A DNA stretch of 64,000 nucleotides from Bactrocera neohumeralis (taxonomy: Eukaryota; Arthropoda; Insecta; Diptera; Tephritidae). Location of the stretch: the NCBI RefSeq assembly GCF_024586455.1, contig NC_065921.1, positions 76,832,720-76,896,719 of the forward strand, read 5' to 3'. The position numbers and the translations under genes are program-made. Shown here piece after piece: positions 22,451-34,050 of the stretch (its first letter is position 1; each line of letters begins with the position of its first letter). Under the pieces are notes generated by a model that saw only the letters and a program-made list of their open reading frames with translations, was not told the origin of the DNA and made no database searches.

Positions 22451-23964
22451 ATTTCACATCTCTTTTGCAGAAAATTTTAAGTTACACACAGTCAGTGTCG
22501 AAAAAGGCAAAATGCATTTGCAGGATGCTCGTACTATCGAACAAGCTCGCGCCCAAATGTTTGCTGTTGTCTTTGCTTGCGTAAAAATACACACTCCAGT
22601 TGGAGTTAAGGCAGGCGCTGCTGCTTATTGTGGGGCGTCGCTGAAATTTCACTTTTAACATTTGACGTTAACGTTGGCGCTGACGTTGCTGTCAGCGTTG
22701 GCGTTGGCGTTGGTGGCGTTGTAAGCGAGCAGCGATGCGGCATTATGGGGAGTATAAGTACATCATTAGTTATGGACTGAATGCTGTTGTTTTATTCCAC
22801 CAACTTAACTAAAGGCGGTATTTTTGTTTAGAATTTTGAAAAAAACATCAAGATTTTTTTTCATAATTTTTGAAAAAATAAAATAAATTTTTTTTTTAAT
22901 TTTATGGTTTAGATATTCAAAAATATCTCCCTAAAAGCATTTTTTGAAATTAAAATTTTTCCAAGGTTAAAGCCGTTTCAGTGTCTTGGCAACTGGACTG
23001 GTTTAGTGACGGCTGCAACAATAGGCGACTAAACTTAAAACTTTATTACTTTTTCCGTTGCAGTTGCCACAATATCTCAATTTCTAATCAGCCTATTTTC
23101 TTGAAATATGACATTAATATTCTTTAACTATTTCTCTATCACACCAAGCAACAAAAAATTAAAAAAAAATTAATTTCAATTTTGATATTATCGCAATAAA
23201 CAGAATTCGACAAATTAACAAAAAAAAATTGAAAAAGTCGACGTTTCGTTTTGTATTGCCGCCATCTTATGAACTTCTTTTTTAAATTTTGGAGCATTTT
23301 GTGGTAGCGGCGTTCGTTCTAATTAAGAATCCAGCATTTTGTTATTTTTCAGATGACCACAGTGATAGAAATCATGGCACGAAGATACGTTCTGCTTTTT
23401 CCTCTCTACTTCTAGGACGTATAGCTCCGGCCTCTAGACTTTAATACCCCCTTAAAAGTAGTCGCTTAGCAAATTAGACCGTTGCCGCTGCGGTGCGAGC
23501 GTCGACTATAGTCGACAGTCAGGAATTCTATTTCATCTGCCGCCTGTAATGTAAAACAAGCTTTCAGTGTTTCAAGACTTATCTCATCACAAATCTATCG
23601 ACGAACCTATACACTTTAGGTTATTGAAAGAGGTTTTTAGATCATCCCTTGAAGGTCAAACTTCAAAAATTTTCGAGCCATACCTCTCTCAACCAGTTTG
23701 ACAAGAACGCTTGTTGTAGTAGAGCATTTGTGGTCTTAAAAACAGGATCTCTAGGTCATTCATTGCAAGGCTATAAAAATGAGCTTCAATTACGTGAGTT
23801 GTTGAGAATATTGCAGCAATGAAAGCGGCCTATACTTCGTACAGGAATAGTAAAATCTTCCGGCATATTTTTTAACCAACCAACCATGGCTGTATATAAT
23901 AAAGAGCTGCAGTTCTTTATATCATTGTCTTAATCTCCAGAGTTTAACATTTTTCAGTGAGAAA
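22451..23964. other. Unassigned DNA with short GTTGGC array
   Basis: A short hexamer array (GTTGGC/GTTGAC variants) lies at about 22,665-22,722. The rest has poly-A/T runs and no recognised gene or element. Confidence 0.5.
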
Positions 23965-24720
23965 ATATAAACATCATGTAAAGACTTACGCCTGAACAAC
24001 GTTTACAAATCGTTCAACTTATGGAAATTCACCTTCTGTAAATAATGTGTTCGCACGCTTTGCTCAACTTATGGTCAACATAATCAGCCTACTGAGCGAA
24101 CTATTCGCAACATCATCACCCAACTTGAGCCTCAGAATTCATTATTGGATAATATTCGACCGAATAGTTCACGCAGTGAAGAAAATGGAGCAGCCGTAGC
24201 AGAAAGTATGTACGAAGACCGTGGAGAGTCGATTTAGCGTAGAAAATGCACCGTTTCCTGCCAAATTTTGTTCAGCGTTGAGGCCCATTTCTGGCTCAGT
24301 AGGTATGTAAACAAGCAAAATTGATGCATTTGGAACAAAGAGCAATCTGAAATCCACCAATGGATTTATTGAGAGAACACTTCGGTGCGCAGACAATTTC
24401 ACGTTTTGGGCCGGCCAATAGGCCGCGAAGATCGTGTTATAACACACCTTTCGACGTTTTCCCGTGTAGATATGTAAAGTCTAAAGTCTATGTGGACAAC
24501 CCCGCTTCTAGCCAGACCTTAGAGCGAAACGTCACGCGTGTCATTCGTCCGTTACTAGTCGAAATGCTCAAACGAGTCATCGACTCATCGGATGGACGAT
24601 CTGAGACGTAGCCGTGCCTAACTTTTGAAGGAGATAATCTTTAAAAATAAATGCCAAAAAATGCTCCTTCGAATGATAATAAATATTCCTTATTAGATTT
24701 GAAGTTTCAGTGTTTTTTTT
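23965..24720 (+). mobile_element. Tc1/mariner-superfamily deletion derivative (same family as 538-1,020)
   Basis: The start of the transposase is visible (RLTPEQRLQIVQL, then NNVFARFAQLYGQHNQPTER and TIRNIITQLE: an HTH domain). It continues to AHFWLSRYVNKQN and EQSEIHQ, then jumps over the catalytic middle to MDLLREHFGAQTISRFGPA and the C-terminus YVKSKVYVDNPAS. It ends with AATAAATGCCAAAAAATG like the copy at 538. It is an internally deleted, non-autonomous remnant with frameshifts. Confidence 0.8.
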
Positions 24721-26220
24721 TTTAAGTAGGGAACCTCGTAATGGATCACAATTTCTAACATAGTTTTCCGGCGTTTCCTTCTACGTGGTGAACTTTATAA
24801 AACCTCTTGCGGGTATAAAAAAAAATAATTTTCGAACAGAATAATTCGAAATAAATTTTCGAGTAAGCGAAAAATATTAACTGGAAACTTTTTTCTGCTC
24901 ATCAGATTTTTGTTACATTTCTGAACATTATTATTTGGACTAAAGTATAAATTTGTATATGTGTGTGTGTAAATATAAGTGATGCTGCTGTCAGCTGCTA
25001 CTTCGCTGCTAGCATCACATCGCTGTCGACTACATTTTCACACGCGCAACAAAAATGTTATTGAAGTACAACTCTCTACTGTTTCAAATGTGCAGCTTAC
25101 ATATATAATCTGTATATATATACCTAGATACATATGTACTTATGTCTAACTCCACATTTATGGAAAATATTTGTAAACATACGATGCCGTAGCACTCGTT
25201 GGTCCATCCACTTAGCAGCTCGCTACGACTATGCATATGCAAGGCTGTCAACTACAGTTACATTGTATTCGGGACACACATGCGAGTGTGTTGGTTATGT
25301 TGTAGTAGTACGCTTCGTTTGGCTTTCACTTACATTTACGCCAAGAGTTGTGCGGCCAAAAAAATCCAGCTCAGCTCAACTTAATACGAGCAACACTCAA
25401 AATGGCGTAAATGAACGAGCAATGACAGCAACGACGACAAGGACAACGAAACTACTAGCAGTGGCAATGGCAATAACGACAATGACGGCGACGGTGACGA
25501 CGGCGACTCACGAATGTGCAAAGCGAAAAATCAGTGAAAAGAAAGCAAAATCGTAGCTAAAATGCAACAACAACAGCAACAATAACAATGGGAAGATTTT
25601 ACGCGACAACATAGACATCCATGCATTGTGTGGTGTAGGCCAAACAATGGCGCAAAGGGCAATAGTAATAATAACAACGAAGGCACAGCGAGCGCAGCAG
25701 TGCACAAACAACTGTGCGAGCGCAATATGAATACGGAGTATGCACGTGCGTGTGTGTGTTATGATGCTGCATTTGGTAGAGGGAAAATGTAAATGAAATT
25801 TATAGAAAATGCGGAGAATGAAGAGGAAATACGTAAAAAAGAATTGTAGTGAAAAACTGCAAGTTCATAGTACACACTGTGTAGTAACGGTGCATGTGTA
25901 TTGGTTGTATGCGCGGTTGCTCATACGCCCTGCAGTACGGATGTGGATGTTGAGAGGCTGCATAGTTTTTGTATTTTCTACGAAATAGCAGAAATAATGA
26001 AAATATGTACTGAGTTGGTGGGTGTGTTTGTTGCAATTGAAGTCATATTAAAAAACTGATGCTAGCAAAGCTTAAGAATTTCATAAGGTAGATAAATGCA
26101 TTTTTTTAAAAAATAAGAAAATGCCAGAAAAATGTTAACTTCGGCTGCATCGAAGCTACAATGCCCCTCACAGGTGCATTTTTTACAGCATAAAAATGTA
26201 TAAAAATATCTGTATCTTGT
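24721..26220. other. Mostly unique DNA with a small repeat tail
   Basis: 24,765-24,825 matches the terminal module of the 154 bp repeat family (CCGGCGTTTCCTTCTACGTG, CGGGTATAAA). 25,380-25,720 is rich in ACGACAA/CAACAA triplets. No gene supported. Confidence 0.5.
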
Positions 26221-26224
26221 TTTT

Positions 26225-26720
26225 AGTCGTTCATTTGCATGACGGCTATATGTTATAGTAATCTGATTTGAACAATTCCTTGTGAGATTGAAGCGTTGCT
26301 GTGAATAATAATGCCTACCAATTTTCGTGTAGATATCTCGTCAAATCAAAAAGTTTCCCATACAAGCATTTGATTTTGATCGTTCAGTTTGTATGACAGC
26401 TATATGCTATAGTGATCCAATCTGAGCATTTTCTTCAGAGATTGTACCATTGGCTTAGAAAATAACCTATGCCAGAACCCGTGATGATATCTGTTGAAAT
26501 GAAAAAGTTTTCCAAACAACATCTGAATACGATCGTTCAGTTTGTATGGCAGCTATATGTTATAGTTATCCGATTTTGTTGATTCCGATAAATGAGCAGC
26601 TTCTTGGAGAGAAAAGACCGTGTGCAAAATTTCAGATCGATATCTCGAAAACTGAGGTATTGGTTCGCTTATAACGCTTTTTCAGAAAAGTTTTAATTGC
26701 ATTAGTATAAACTGTTCTCA
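26225..26720 (+). repeat. ~154 bp tandem repeat, about three units
   Basis: The landmark AGCTATATG(C/T)TATAG recurs at 26,244, 26,398 and 26,551, spacing 153-154 bp. Each unit has GATCGTTCAGTTTGTATG, a CCGATCTGAGCAATT-like block and GATATCTCGTCAAAT. The last unit passes into a closing module (GAGCAGCTTCTTGGAGAG, TTTCAGATCGATATCTCGAA) also found at 37,510 and 30,475. Confidence 0.85.
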
Positions 26721-26844
26721 GTGAAAAATATTTATGTTTAGGCTCTGGTAAAAAGTACTTTATAATTTAATCATTTTAAAGGTATTCTCAAAATGCCGCA
26801 CGCACTGAGACGCTCATGCCTTATAGCAAATAATGTGGATAGGC

Positions 26845-26976
26845 GATTTTCACAAGCTTCTTTTGAGACGATTTTTTTCCCCAGCAAGATCATTCGCCAT
26901 AAACAGGTATAAATAATAATGAGCTAAAGCCAAGCCCGGATTGTAAGGTGGATGTATAAGAAGCTCCCAATCGAAC
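26845..26976 (-). mobile_element. Mariner transposase C-terminal remnant at the edge of the minisatellite
   Basis: Minus-strand text RQKLREFDWELLIHPPYNPG, then a degenerate ALAHYYLYLFMAND, corresponds to the 'WEVLxHPPYSPDLAPSDYHLF' region of DD34D mariners, including the third catalytic Asp region (degenerate). It passes directly into the tandem array, whose unit is the TRQKLREFDWEVLI part. Confidence 0.75.
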
Positions 26977-27545
26977 TCTCGAAGCTTCTGGCGAACAGCA
27001 TCGATAATAGAACCTCCAAATCGAACTCTCGAAGCTTCTGGCGAGTCAGTATCGATATGAGAACCTCCCAATTGAGCTCTCGAAGCTTCTGGTGAGTCAG
27101 TATCGATATAAGAACCTCCAAATCGAACTTTTGAAGCTTCTGGTGGCGAGTCAGTATCGATATAAGTACCTCCCAATCGAACTCTCGAAGCTTCTGGCGA
27201 GTCAGTATCGACATGGGAATCTCTTAATCGAACTCATGAAGATTCTGGCGAGTCAGCATCGATAAGAGAACCTCCAAATCGATGTCTCGACGCTTCTGGC
27301 GCGTCAGTATCGATATAGGAATCTCTTAATCGAACTCATGAAGCTTCTGGCGAGTCAGCATCGATAAGAGAACCTCCAAATCGATGTCTCGACGCTTCTG
27401 GCGCGTCAGTATCGATACAAGACCTTCCCAATCGAACTCGCGAAGCTTCTGGCGAGTCAGTATCGATATAAGGATCTCATAATCGAGCCCTCGAAGCTTC
27501 TGATGAGTCAGTATCAATATAAGAACCTCCCACTCACCTCCCACT
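26960..27545 (-). repeat. 51 bp minisatellite built from mariner transposase codons
   Basis: About eleven units start at 26977, 27027, 27078, 27129, 27183, 27234, 27285, 27336, 27387, 27438 and 27489. The spacing is 51 bp except one of 50 and one of 54. The landmark is TCGAAGCTTCTGGCGAGTCA on the plus strand. In the transposase frame (minus) a unit reads LTRQKLREFDWEVLISI, so one unit is 17 codons and the frame stays open through most of the array. Four units form a 102 bp two-step repeat (27,234-27,335 and 27,336-27,437 are near-identical). Confidence 0.92.
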
Positions 27546-28264
27546 TTTTATACTTGTCAGGTCTTAACTGATATCACATTTTAACTGATCATAAGTAATT
27601 CTGGTTCGATGCTGTGCTTAACGCTGGCATCGCATAGTGCTCCTTTGCTTAAGTAAATCTTCAGTGTGGTATAAGGTTTGTCTATAAAGACTGCAAGCAT
27701 ATAACTCACCTTCCCGAGTTTTATATGTTTCCACCCATATGTTGCAATATTTATATATGTATGTATAACGTAAACTCGTGTAAAAAATATCTGCACAGTT
27801 TACCGTGTCCATCCCACCGCTAGGGAACCTCTAAGTAAAGGTTCAAAAGACGTACAAGTACCTTAGACACAGAGCCGCAAATAAAGCAACTCAAACTATT
27901 GCTGGTCTTACTTACACACGCACACATACGCTTGCACTCGCTTTTGCATAAAGTTAGATATGTAAATTTGTAAGGATATGGGTGAGTGTGGAAAGCGCAG
28001 GTAGATGGGCGGGAACGTATGGTGCTGTGCAAATATATTGTATCAGTAAATATGTATATGCATATCTAAGTGAAGACAGTAGGCGTAGGCTGTGTTGCTT
28101 AAGAATAATATGAACTCGTATAACGGATTTCATTCAGCAGAGTTGCACATACGGAGTATGTAGTAAATTTACGTGCTGTTGCAGTGAGTTTTTACGGAGT
28201 TATAGAGCTTTCAATGAAAGGCATATGTATTACAAAATTGTTGGAATATATATAGATATATACC
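27546..28264. other. Unassigned DNA
   Basis: No transposon or gene recognised. Contains short CACACG and TATGTATG stretches. Confidence 0.5.
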
Positions 28265-29965
28265 CGCAGGTTTTAGTTTAGAGAATGGAGCCAAGTATAG
28301 AAGTTCACGCAAGTGAGGAAAGTTCTCTGAGCACCATTGACTTGGGAGTGGTCAGAAACGATTCTTTTATATATGGCTCAAGCAGCTCACGTCGTCCGGT
28401 CTTAGACCAAGTGTTTTCTGGGTAGCCGAAAAACATCCGTTTGAAAGCGAGCTAAAGTGGTCCCTGGGCTTGGGACCCGCCACGTAAAAAACAGCCCCAA
28501 TAAAAAGTTCAAAACAGCCTCGAATGAGAGACCCCCGTTTGATGACGACTACGGCAAACGCATGAAGAAAGCATATGAATATATTGAAGCCCCATTAAGG
28601 ATTACGATTTAATAAGGACATGTGTCTGGTACCTTAATTGGCAAGGTGCCGCTGCTCAGCTGGTCGATGTCCTCGTAAGAGGAAAGGCTGTCATCACCGC
28701 TGTCCAAGAAATGCGATGGACGGGACACGGACTGAGGCGAATAGGTCCTTGTGGCATTCAATATAGTAGCCATATAAAGGAGCGCAAATTTGTTGTGGGT
28801 TTCGTGGTGGGAGAGAGACTCCGTCGCCGAGTACTGTCATTCACCCCGGTGGATGAACGTCTAGCCACAATCCGCATCAAAGCGAAGTTCTTCAACATAT
28901 CGCTGATTTGCGCCCACGCTCCGACGGCAGAGAAGGACGATAAGACCAAAAATGTCTACTATGAGCGCTTGGAGCGCACCTATGAGTGCTGCCCCGCCAC
29001 GATTTTAAAATCGTGCTTGGCGACTTTAACATCGTATGCTGGAGTCTAGTTGTAGAGATAACCATATTTCGGGCCCCGGCGAAGTCGATTAACCTTAACC
29101 CATTTGGAGATGTTCATCATGGAGGCTGAATTTACCGAGCGATATACTAAAGGTAACCTCATTTGCCCAGAGACAGCGGCCCGAAATAAGGTTTTCTCTA
29201 CTACTAGATTCCAGCATAGGAAAATTCATCAAGCTACCTGGCCGTCTCCAGATCGAAAAACCACCAAGCAGATTGATCATGTTTTAATAAACGGAAGACA
29301 CATCTCTAGTGTTTTAGCCGTGCGTATGCTACGAGGTCCTAGCATAGACTCGGACCACTTGTTGCAGCGAAGATACGCACCCATCTCTTTGCAGCATATA
29401 ACGCACGTCTACAAACACAAGGAAGCTTCGACGTCCAGAAGCTGCAATCACAACAGATAACCGAACGATTTTCCAATCGATTGTGGGACGCAAGTGTGGC
29501 AGTGAAAACATAACACGAGGAGATGGTAAACCCGATTTCCCAACCGATGGAGCAGACGTTCATTTTCCTACCAAGCAAAAGTTCAAATAGCAATTACCCA
29601 TTTGAAGAACAACAAAGCGGCAGGGGCTGATCGGTTGCAGTGAAGAACTGATAAGCATCGTGCTTTAGCTTCTTTGCAGAATATATGTGCTCTGACGAAA
29701 GCATACCCGACGATTGGAATTTAAATTTGTTCTGCCTCTGTCTCCCAAAAAGGGAGACCACAATCTGTGGTTAGACTCCTCAACATCGCATATGAGGTTC
29801 TAGCAACCGTACTGTGTGAAAGACTGAAGCACACCATCAACAAGTTGAATGGATCTTATCAGTATGACTTTAGACCTGAAAAATCTACTAACGATCAGCT
29901 CTTCACCACGCGTCAAATCTTTTATCAAAATAAAGTGAACGAATAATATCGGACATGCTCGAGTT
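28265..29965 (+). mobile_element. Non-LTR retrotransposon remnant: 5' leader, APE endonuclease, part of RT
   Basis: Order on the plus strand: non-coding leader (28,265-28,500), AP-type endonuclease with EMRWTGHGLRRIGPCG, ERKFVVGFVVGERLRRRVL and ISLICAHAPTAEKDD then KIVLGDFN, then TRFQHRKIHQATW, DRKTTKQIDHVLINGRH and RMLRGPSIDSDH. It ends in the reverse transcriptase start (LKNNKAAGADRLQ-like, YEVLATVLCERLKHTINKLN, YDFRPEKSTNDQLFTTRQI). Many stops and shifts. The RT active site and 3' end are missing. The segment 29,050-29,195 is inverted relative to the rest. The same family is at 31,590-32,620, 39,905-40,890, 47,135-47,530 and 62,965-64,000. Confidence 0.88.
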
Positions 29966-30039
29966 GGTGGTGAAAATGTCTGAAATCGGTACACAAATTA
30001 TCATGCATTTCGGACGTGGATATTCATTACTCTACTGTA

Positions 30040-30615
30040 CTTTATTGCACCGATTTCGTGAAGATATCTTGAAAAATATAAAGGCTTTCTATAAAAAGGC
30101 TTGAGTTCGATCGGTCAGTTTGTATGACAGCTATATGTTATGGTGATCCGATCTAAACAATTTCTTCGGAGATTATACCGTCACCTCCAGCAATGATCTA
30201 TACTAAATTTTATAAAGATATCCGGTCAAATAAAAAAGTTTTTTCATACAAGGACTTGAGTTTGACCGATCAAATTGTACGGCAGCTATATGTGATAGTG
30301 GTTCCATCTAAACAATTTCTCTGGACATTGTAGCGCTGTTGTGCATAATAGTCTGTGTTAAATTTTAAGAATATATTTTGTCATATAAAAAGTTTTCCAT
30401 ACAAGGACTTGAACTCGATCGTTCGGTTTATAAGGCATATGCTATAGTAGTCCTTATTATTGATGAAAGGCAAATAAGCAGCTTCTTGGAAGAAAAATTG
30501 AGGCACTAGTTCGGGTATATACTCTATATATTCCTGTTTCTGTGTGTTACAAACTTCGTGGCAAACTTTATATACCCTATTAAGAGTAAGGAAAGTCGTG
30601 ACTGACGCAATGTCT
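30040..30615 (+). repeat. ~154 bp tandem repeat, about three units plus closing module
   Basis: AGCTATATG landmarks at 30,129 and 30,284 (155 bp apart), with a damaged third near 30,434. Then comes the closing module (GCAGCTTCTTGGAAGAAAAA, GTTACAAACTTCGTGGCAAA, CTTTATATACCCT). It follows the retrotransposon remnant directly. Confidence 0.8.
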
Positions 30616-31589
30616 ACTACAATCATGCCTGGTTCTCTTACTATTTCTTTGGTTGTGATTAGTAGCAACATATGAACTTTCATAGAACTTCAATGACTAA
30701 GCAAAATTATATTGAATTCGCTTCGGATTTGCTACGAATAAGAAAAAATTAACTTTAAGGTTGCTCAAAAGCAGCAACCAAGCAAAAAAGCAGTTCTCTG
30801 ATTCTCTCTTGGATTTTTGCAGTTGGTAAGTGATAATATGCAACATTGTTAAATATAAATTTCCTGTTTTAATAACAAAAAATTATAACTGCCTAATTAA
30901 TTTCCAGTATATAATTTCCTTCAATATATATGTATGTATGTAAGACGATCTGGACTTAGCAAATCAACAGCCACTACAGCATTTTCAATTTACTGCTCGC
31001 TGCGGAGACAAAAATCAATGCAGCACAGGAAATGGAAAATTTCCTTCTTATGAAAAATAAATATCCGTTCGGCCTGCATTTTATGAGGCTTAACAACTAC
31101 ACGATTGCCTTTATTTATATGTATATATAAATGTATGTATATACAGTATGTTTAAGTACAGTAGCGCATTGTTGCATCACAGTGCCGTTTCTACTGCTTT
31201 GAGTGAGTACATTGCATCTGTATACATATATTTAGTACTTTGGAGATATATGTGTGTTTGAATGTATATATGTATGCTTCGGCGTGTGTATATAGTCCTT
31301 GACCATTTGGTATTTGGCGTATTGCAGTTGCATACAAGCGCATTGCTTGCTTCATTTGCTCCATTAAATATGTAATGGCTAAGAGGGATATTGTTGATGT
31401 CGGTGACAGAGAGAAATTGAAAATTTTTGGTGTAGGCATTTGGGAGATTTCTAAAAATACTTTATTTCACGTGATGAGGTATACCGCTGCATGTATGTTT
31501 ATTGGAAATTGAAATTAAGAAAATATGTAGACTTAAAACCAGGGTGTTTCATATATGACAGTGTTTAAGTGAGACTGAAGTTTTATTTA
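30616..31589. other. Unassigned DNA with TATGTA microsatellites
   Basis: TATATGTATGTATG-type tracts at about 30,928-30,944 and 31,115-31,145. No gene or element recognised. Confidence 0.5.
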
Positions 31590-32620
31590 TTTTTTAGTTT
31601 TAGACGAGTAACAGCAGGTTTCAAGACTGGAGCATACTATTGTAGAACCCAAAGTGGTTATATAGTGGCTGATGTTCAGAGCATATTGAAGTTACGGAGG
31701 GTATACTTCTCCAGCCTGCTGAACGGCAGTGAAAGTGAAATATCTGGAGATGGCGAACCCGATTCCTCAAAAGATGACGATAAAATAGATGGAAATGATA
31801 AGATTCGAATAGCAATTACTCGCCTGAAGAACAACAAAGCGGCAGTGCTAATGAATTACCGGCCGAGCTATTCAATTCCGGCGGCGAAGAATTGACAAGG
31901 TGTATGCATCAGCTTCTTTGCATAATATGATCGGATAAAAGCATTCCCAACGATTGGAACCTGAGTGCGTTCTGCCCAATCCACAATAAAGAGATCTGTG
32001 CCAACGACTGAAGCCCACTGTCAACAAACTGATTGGTCCTTTTCAGTGTGTCTTCAGACTCGAAAAATCTACGATCGACCAAATTTTCACCATGCGCACA
32101 TCTTGGAAAATACCCGTGAAAAGAGAATCGACACACCACTTTTTCGTCGATTAAATGCCACCCTTCAACGGTACAAAAAGAAACAGCCACTATGTGTGAA
32201 CTTGGTATCCCCGCAAAGCTAATACGGCTGTGTAAGCTGAGATTGAGCAGCACTAAAAGCTTCGTCAGGTTCAGAAATGACCTCTCCGAGCCCTTCGTTA
32301 TCAAGCGAGGTTTGAGACAAGGAGACTTCCTATCGTGTGACTTCTTCAACCCATTGTTGGAGAAAACAATGCCTCGCATGTCACTATTGACAGTCATAAC
32401 TTTGAAGTCGTAGATAAGTTCGTCTTTCTTGGAACCAACTTTAACACCAACAACAATGAAATACATCGCTGAATCACCTTTTCCAACAGGTGCTACTTTG
32501 GACTGAGTAGGCAATTGAAATGTAAAGACCCAACTCTACAAGTCCGTCATCATTTCCGTCTGCTGTATGGTGCGGCGGCATGGACAATGACATCGTCTGA
32601 TTGGTCAATGATTATTACAG
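31590..32620 (+). mobile_element. Non-LTR retrotransposon RT fragment with internal deletion
   Basis: The plus strand carries TAGFKTGAYYCRTQSG, IVADVQSILKL, YFSSLLNGSESEISGDGEPD and IRIAITRLKNNKAA (entry to RT). It continues LGIPAKLIRLCKLRLSSTKS, DLSEPFVIKRGLRQGD and CDFFNPLLEKTM. It then jumps past the YADD active-site region to NFEVVDKFVFLGTNFNTNNN and NRCYFGLSRQLK, ending RLLYGAAAWT. Same family as 28,265-29,965. Dead copy. Confidence 0.85.
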
Positions 32621-32689
32621 AAAGATGCTCTCAGAATTATATTAAGATACTTTACTATTAATGTCACTAAAGTATCTCATAGATTGTAT

Positions 32690-33505
32690 AATATTTGCGG
32701 TAAAACACTACAGCGATCTTTTGTCTATTAAGCCCTCTTATGCTACCACAACACACCGTCTAACCCAGTTAAATCAAAGATGCTTAGCAAAGCTCCTCGA
32801 TTAATGGCTTTAATATGTTCTCTCGCCTGATTTAACTGCCCTATAATCTAACTCCTTCTTCTGGCCATTGCTGTGCAATCCAGGAAGATGTGTTTTGATG
32901 CCTCTACTTTTTGGGCACGGAAGTGACACAGTTCCTTAGAGCAGTACCCGAATCTAATAGGATGATATCGTAGTCCGCAGTGAGCTGTATCCCACAAGCC
33001 TGCCTGCTTTATTTCGTTTCTTGGAATACTGATTAGTTTCTATAACCTTTGTGTATTGAACTCTCCCAGAAATAACCTCGGCTGTCAAAGTCCAGGCACT
33101 TGTTGTCAGTGGATTTTACTACTGGCCCTTTCCTCAGTCCCTAGCCCCTTTCGTAAATGACAAAAGGTATATGTGCTATCGTACTGCTTGTTGCTGCTTT
33201 TTTTGCCAGGAAATCGGCTTGCACATTCGCATAGATGTCTCCATTCCCAGGAATTCATGCTAACAATATCATAGTTTAAGAGACAACCATGTTAAGTATT
33301 CTTATGCACCCCAGTACCACTGTTGGTTTGATTGCAATTCGTTCCCCGTTTTCTCTCTAACAACATCTACTTTTGGCATAGACCTCAGCTTGAAAATTGT
33401 TTGGAAACCTGCCCACGGACACTGACATTGTAGTACGTGGTCCCATTATACCAGTTCCAACTCCATCTGCCAGTTTCGAGTCGTTTGTCAATAAAAAGGT
33501 AGGAC
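32690..33505 (-). mobile_element. Degraded non-LTR retrotransposon 3' fragment (RNase H), minus strand
   Basis: The minus strand, with many stops, starts FFIDKRLETGRWSWNWYNGT, corresponding to the 'YTDGSK..G.G.GI' start of retroelement RNase H. It continues to NSWEWRHLCECASRFPGKK, HCGLRYHPIRFGYCSKE and AQKVEASKHIFLDCTAMARR, the Cys/His-rich end. Old and heavily mutated, so the assignment is moderate. Confidence 0.55.
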
Positions 33506-33509
33506 TACT

Positions 33510-34050
33510 TATACCTCCAAGAATTTTGTTCAGCTATGAGGTTCATTTTAGGCTCGATGGGTTTGTAAACAAATAAATTGGCCGCGTTTGGGACGACGAG
33601 AAACCTCCATAGCTGTCATTTTATCCAGAATAAACAACGTTTTGGTGTGGTTTGTGGGCCGGTGGAATCATCGGTCCATATTTCTTTAAAAATTATGTTA
33701 ACAACGTAACCGTCAATGGCGACCGTTATCACGCCATGATAACTGAGATCGTAATCTCGACGACACTTGGTTTCAATATAACCGTGACACTTCCCACATA
33801 GCATCAATCAATGGATTTATTGAGATAACACTTCGGTGAGCAGATAATTTCACGTTTGGGCCAGTCGATTGGTCTATGATAATATATGTCTAAGTTTAAA
33901 GTATATACGGAAAATTTCGCTTCGATTCAGGAATTAGAGCAAACATCACGGGCGTGATTTACCAGTTACAAGTCAAAATGTTCGAAAGACTCATCGAAAA
34001 TTGACTAGTCAAGAGTGTTCTAGAGATTCAAGAGTAGGGACATAATATTT
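33510..34050 (+). mobile_element. Tc1/mariner-superfamily transposase remnant
   Basis: The plus strand in broken frames gives HFRLDGFVNKQIGRVWDDEK, WCGLWAGGIIGPYFFKN, VNNVTVNGDRYHAMI, then the damaged FQ-D-A catalytic region and FGPVDW. Same family as 538-1,020. The DNA after ~33,810 is over 75 percent alike by eye to 660-930. The second Asp region is mutated. Confidence 0.75.

Noticed and set aside
26960..27545. CRISPR-like array
   Set aside because: Units are contiguous with no unique spacers, the context is a eukaryotic transposon, and the unit is transposase-derived.
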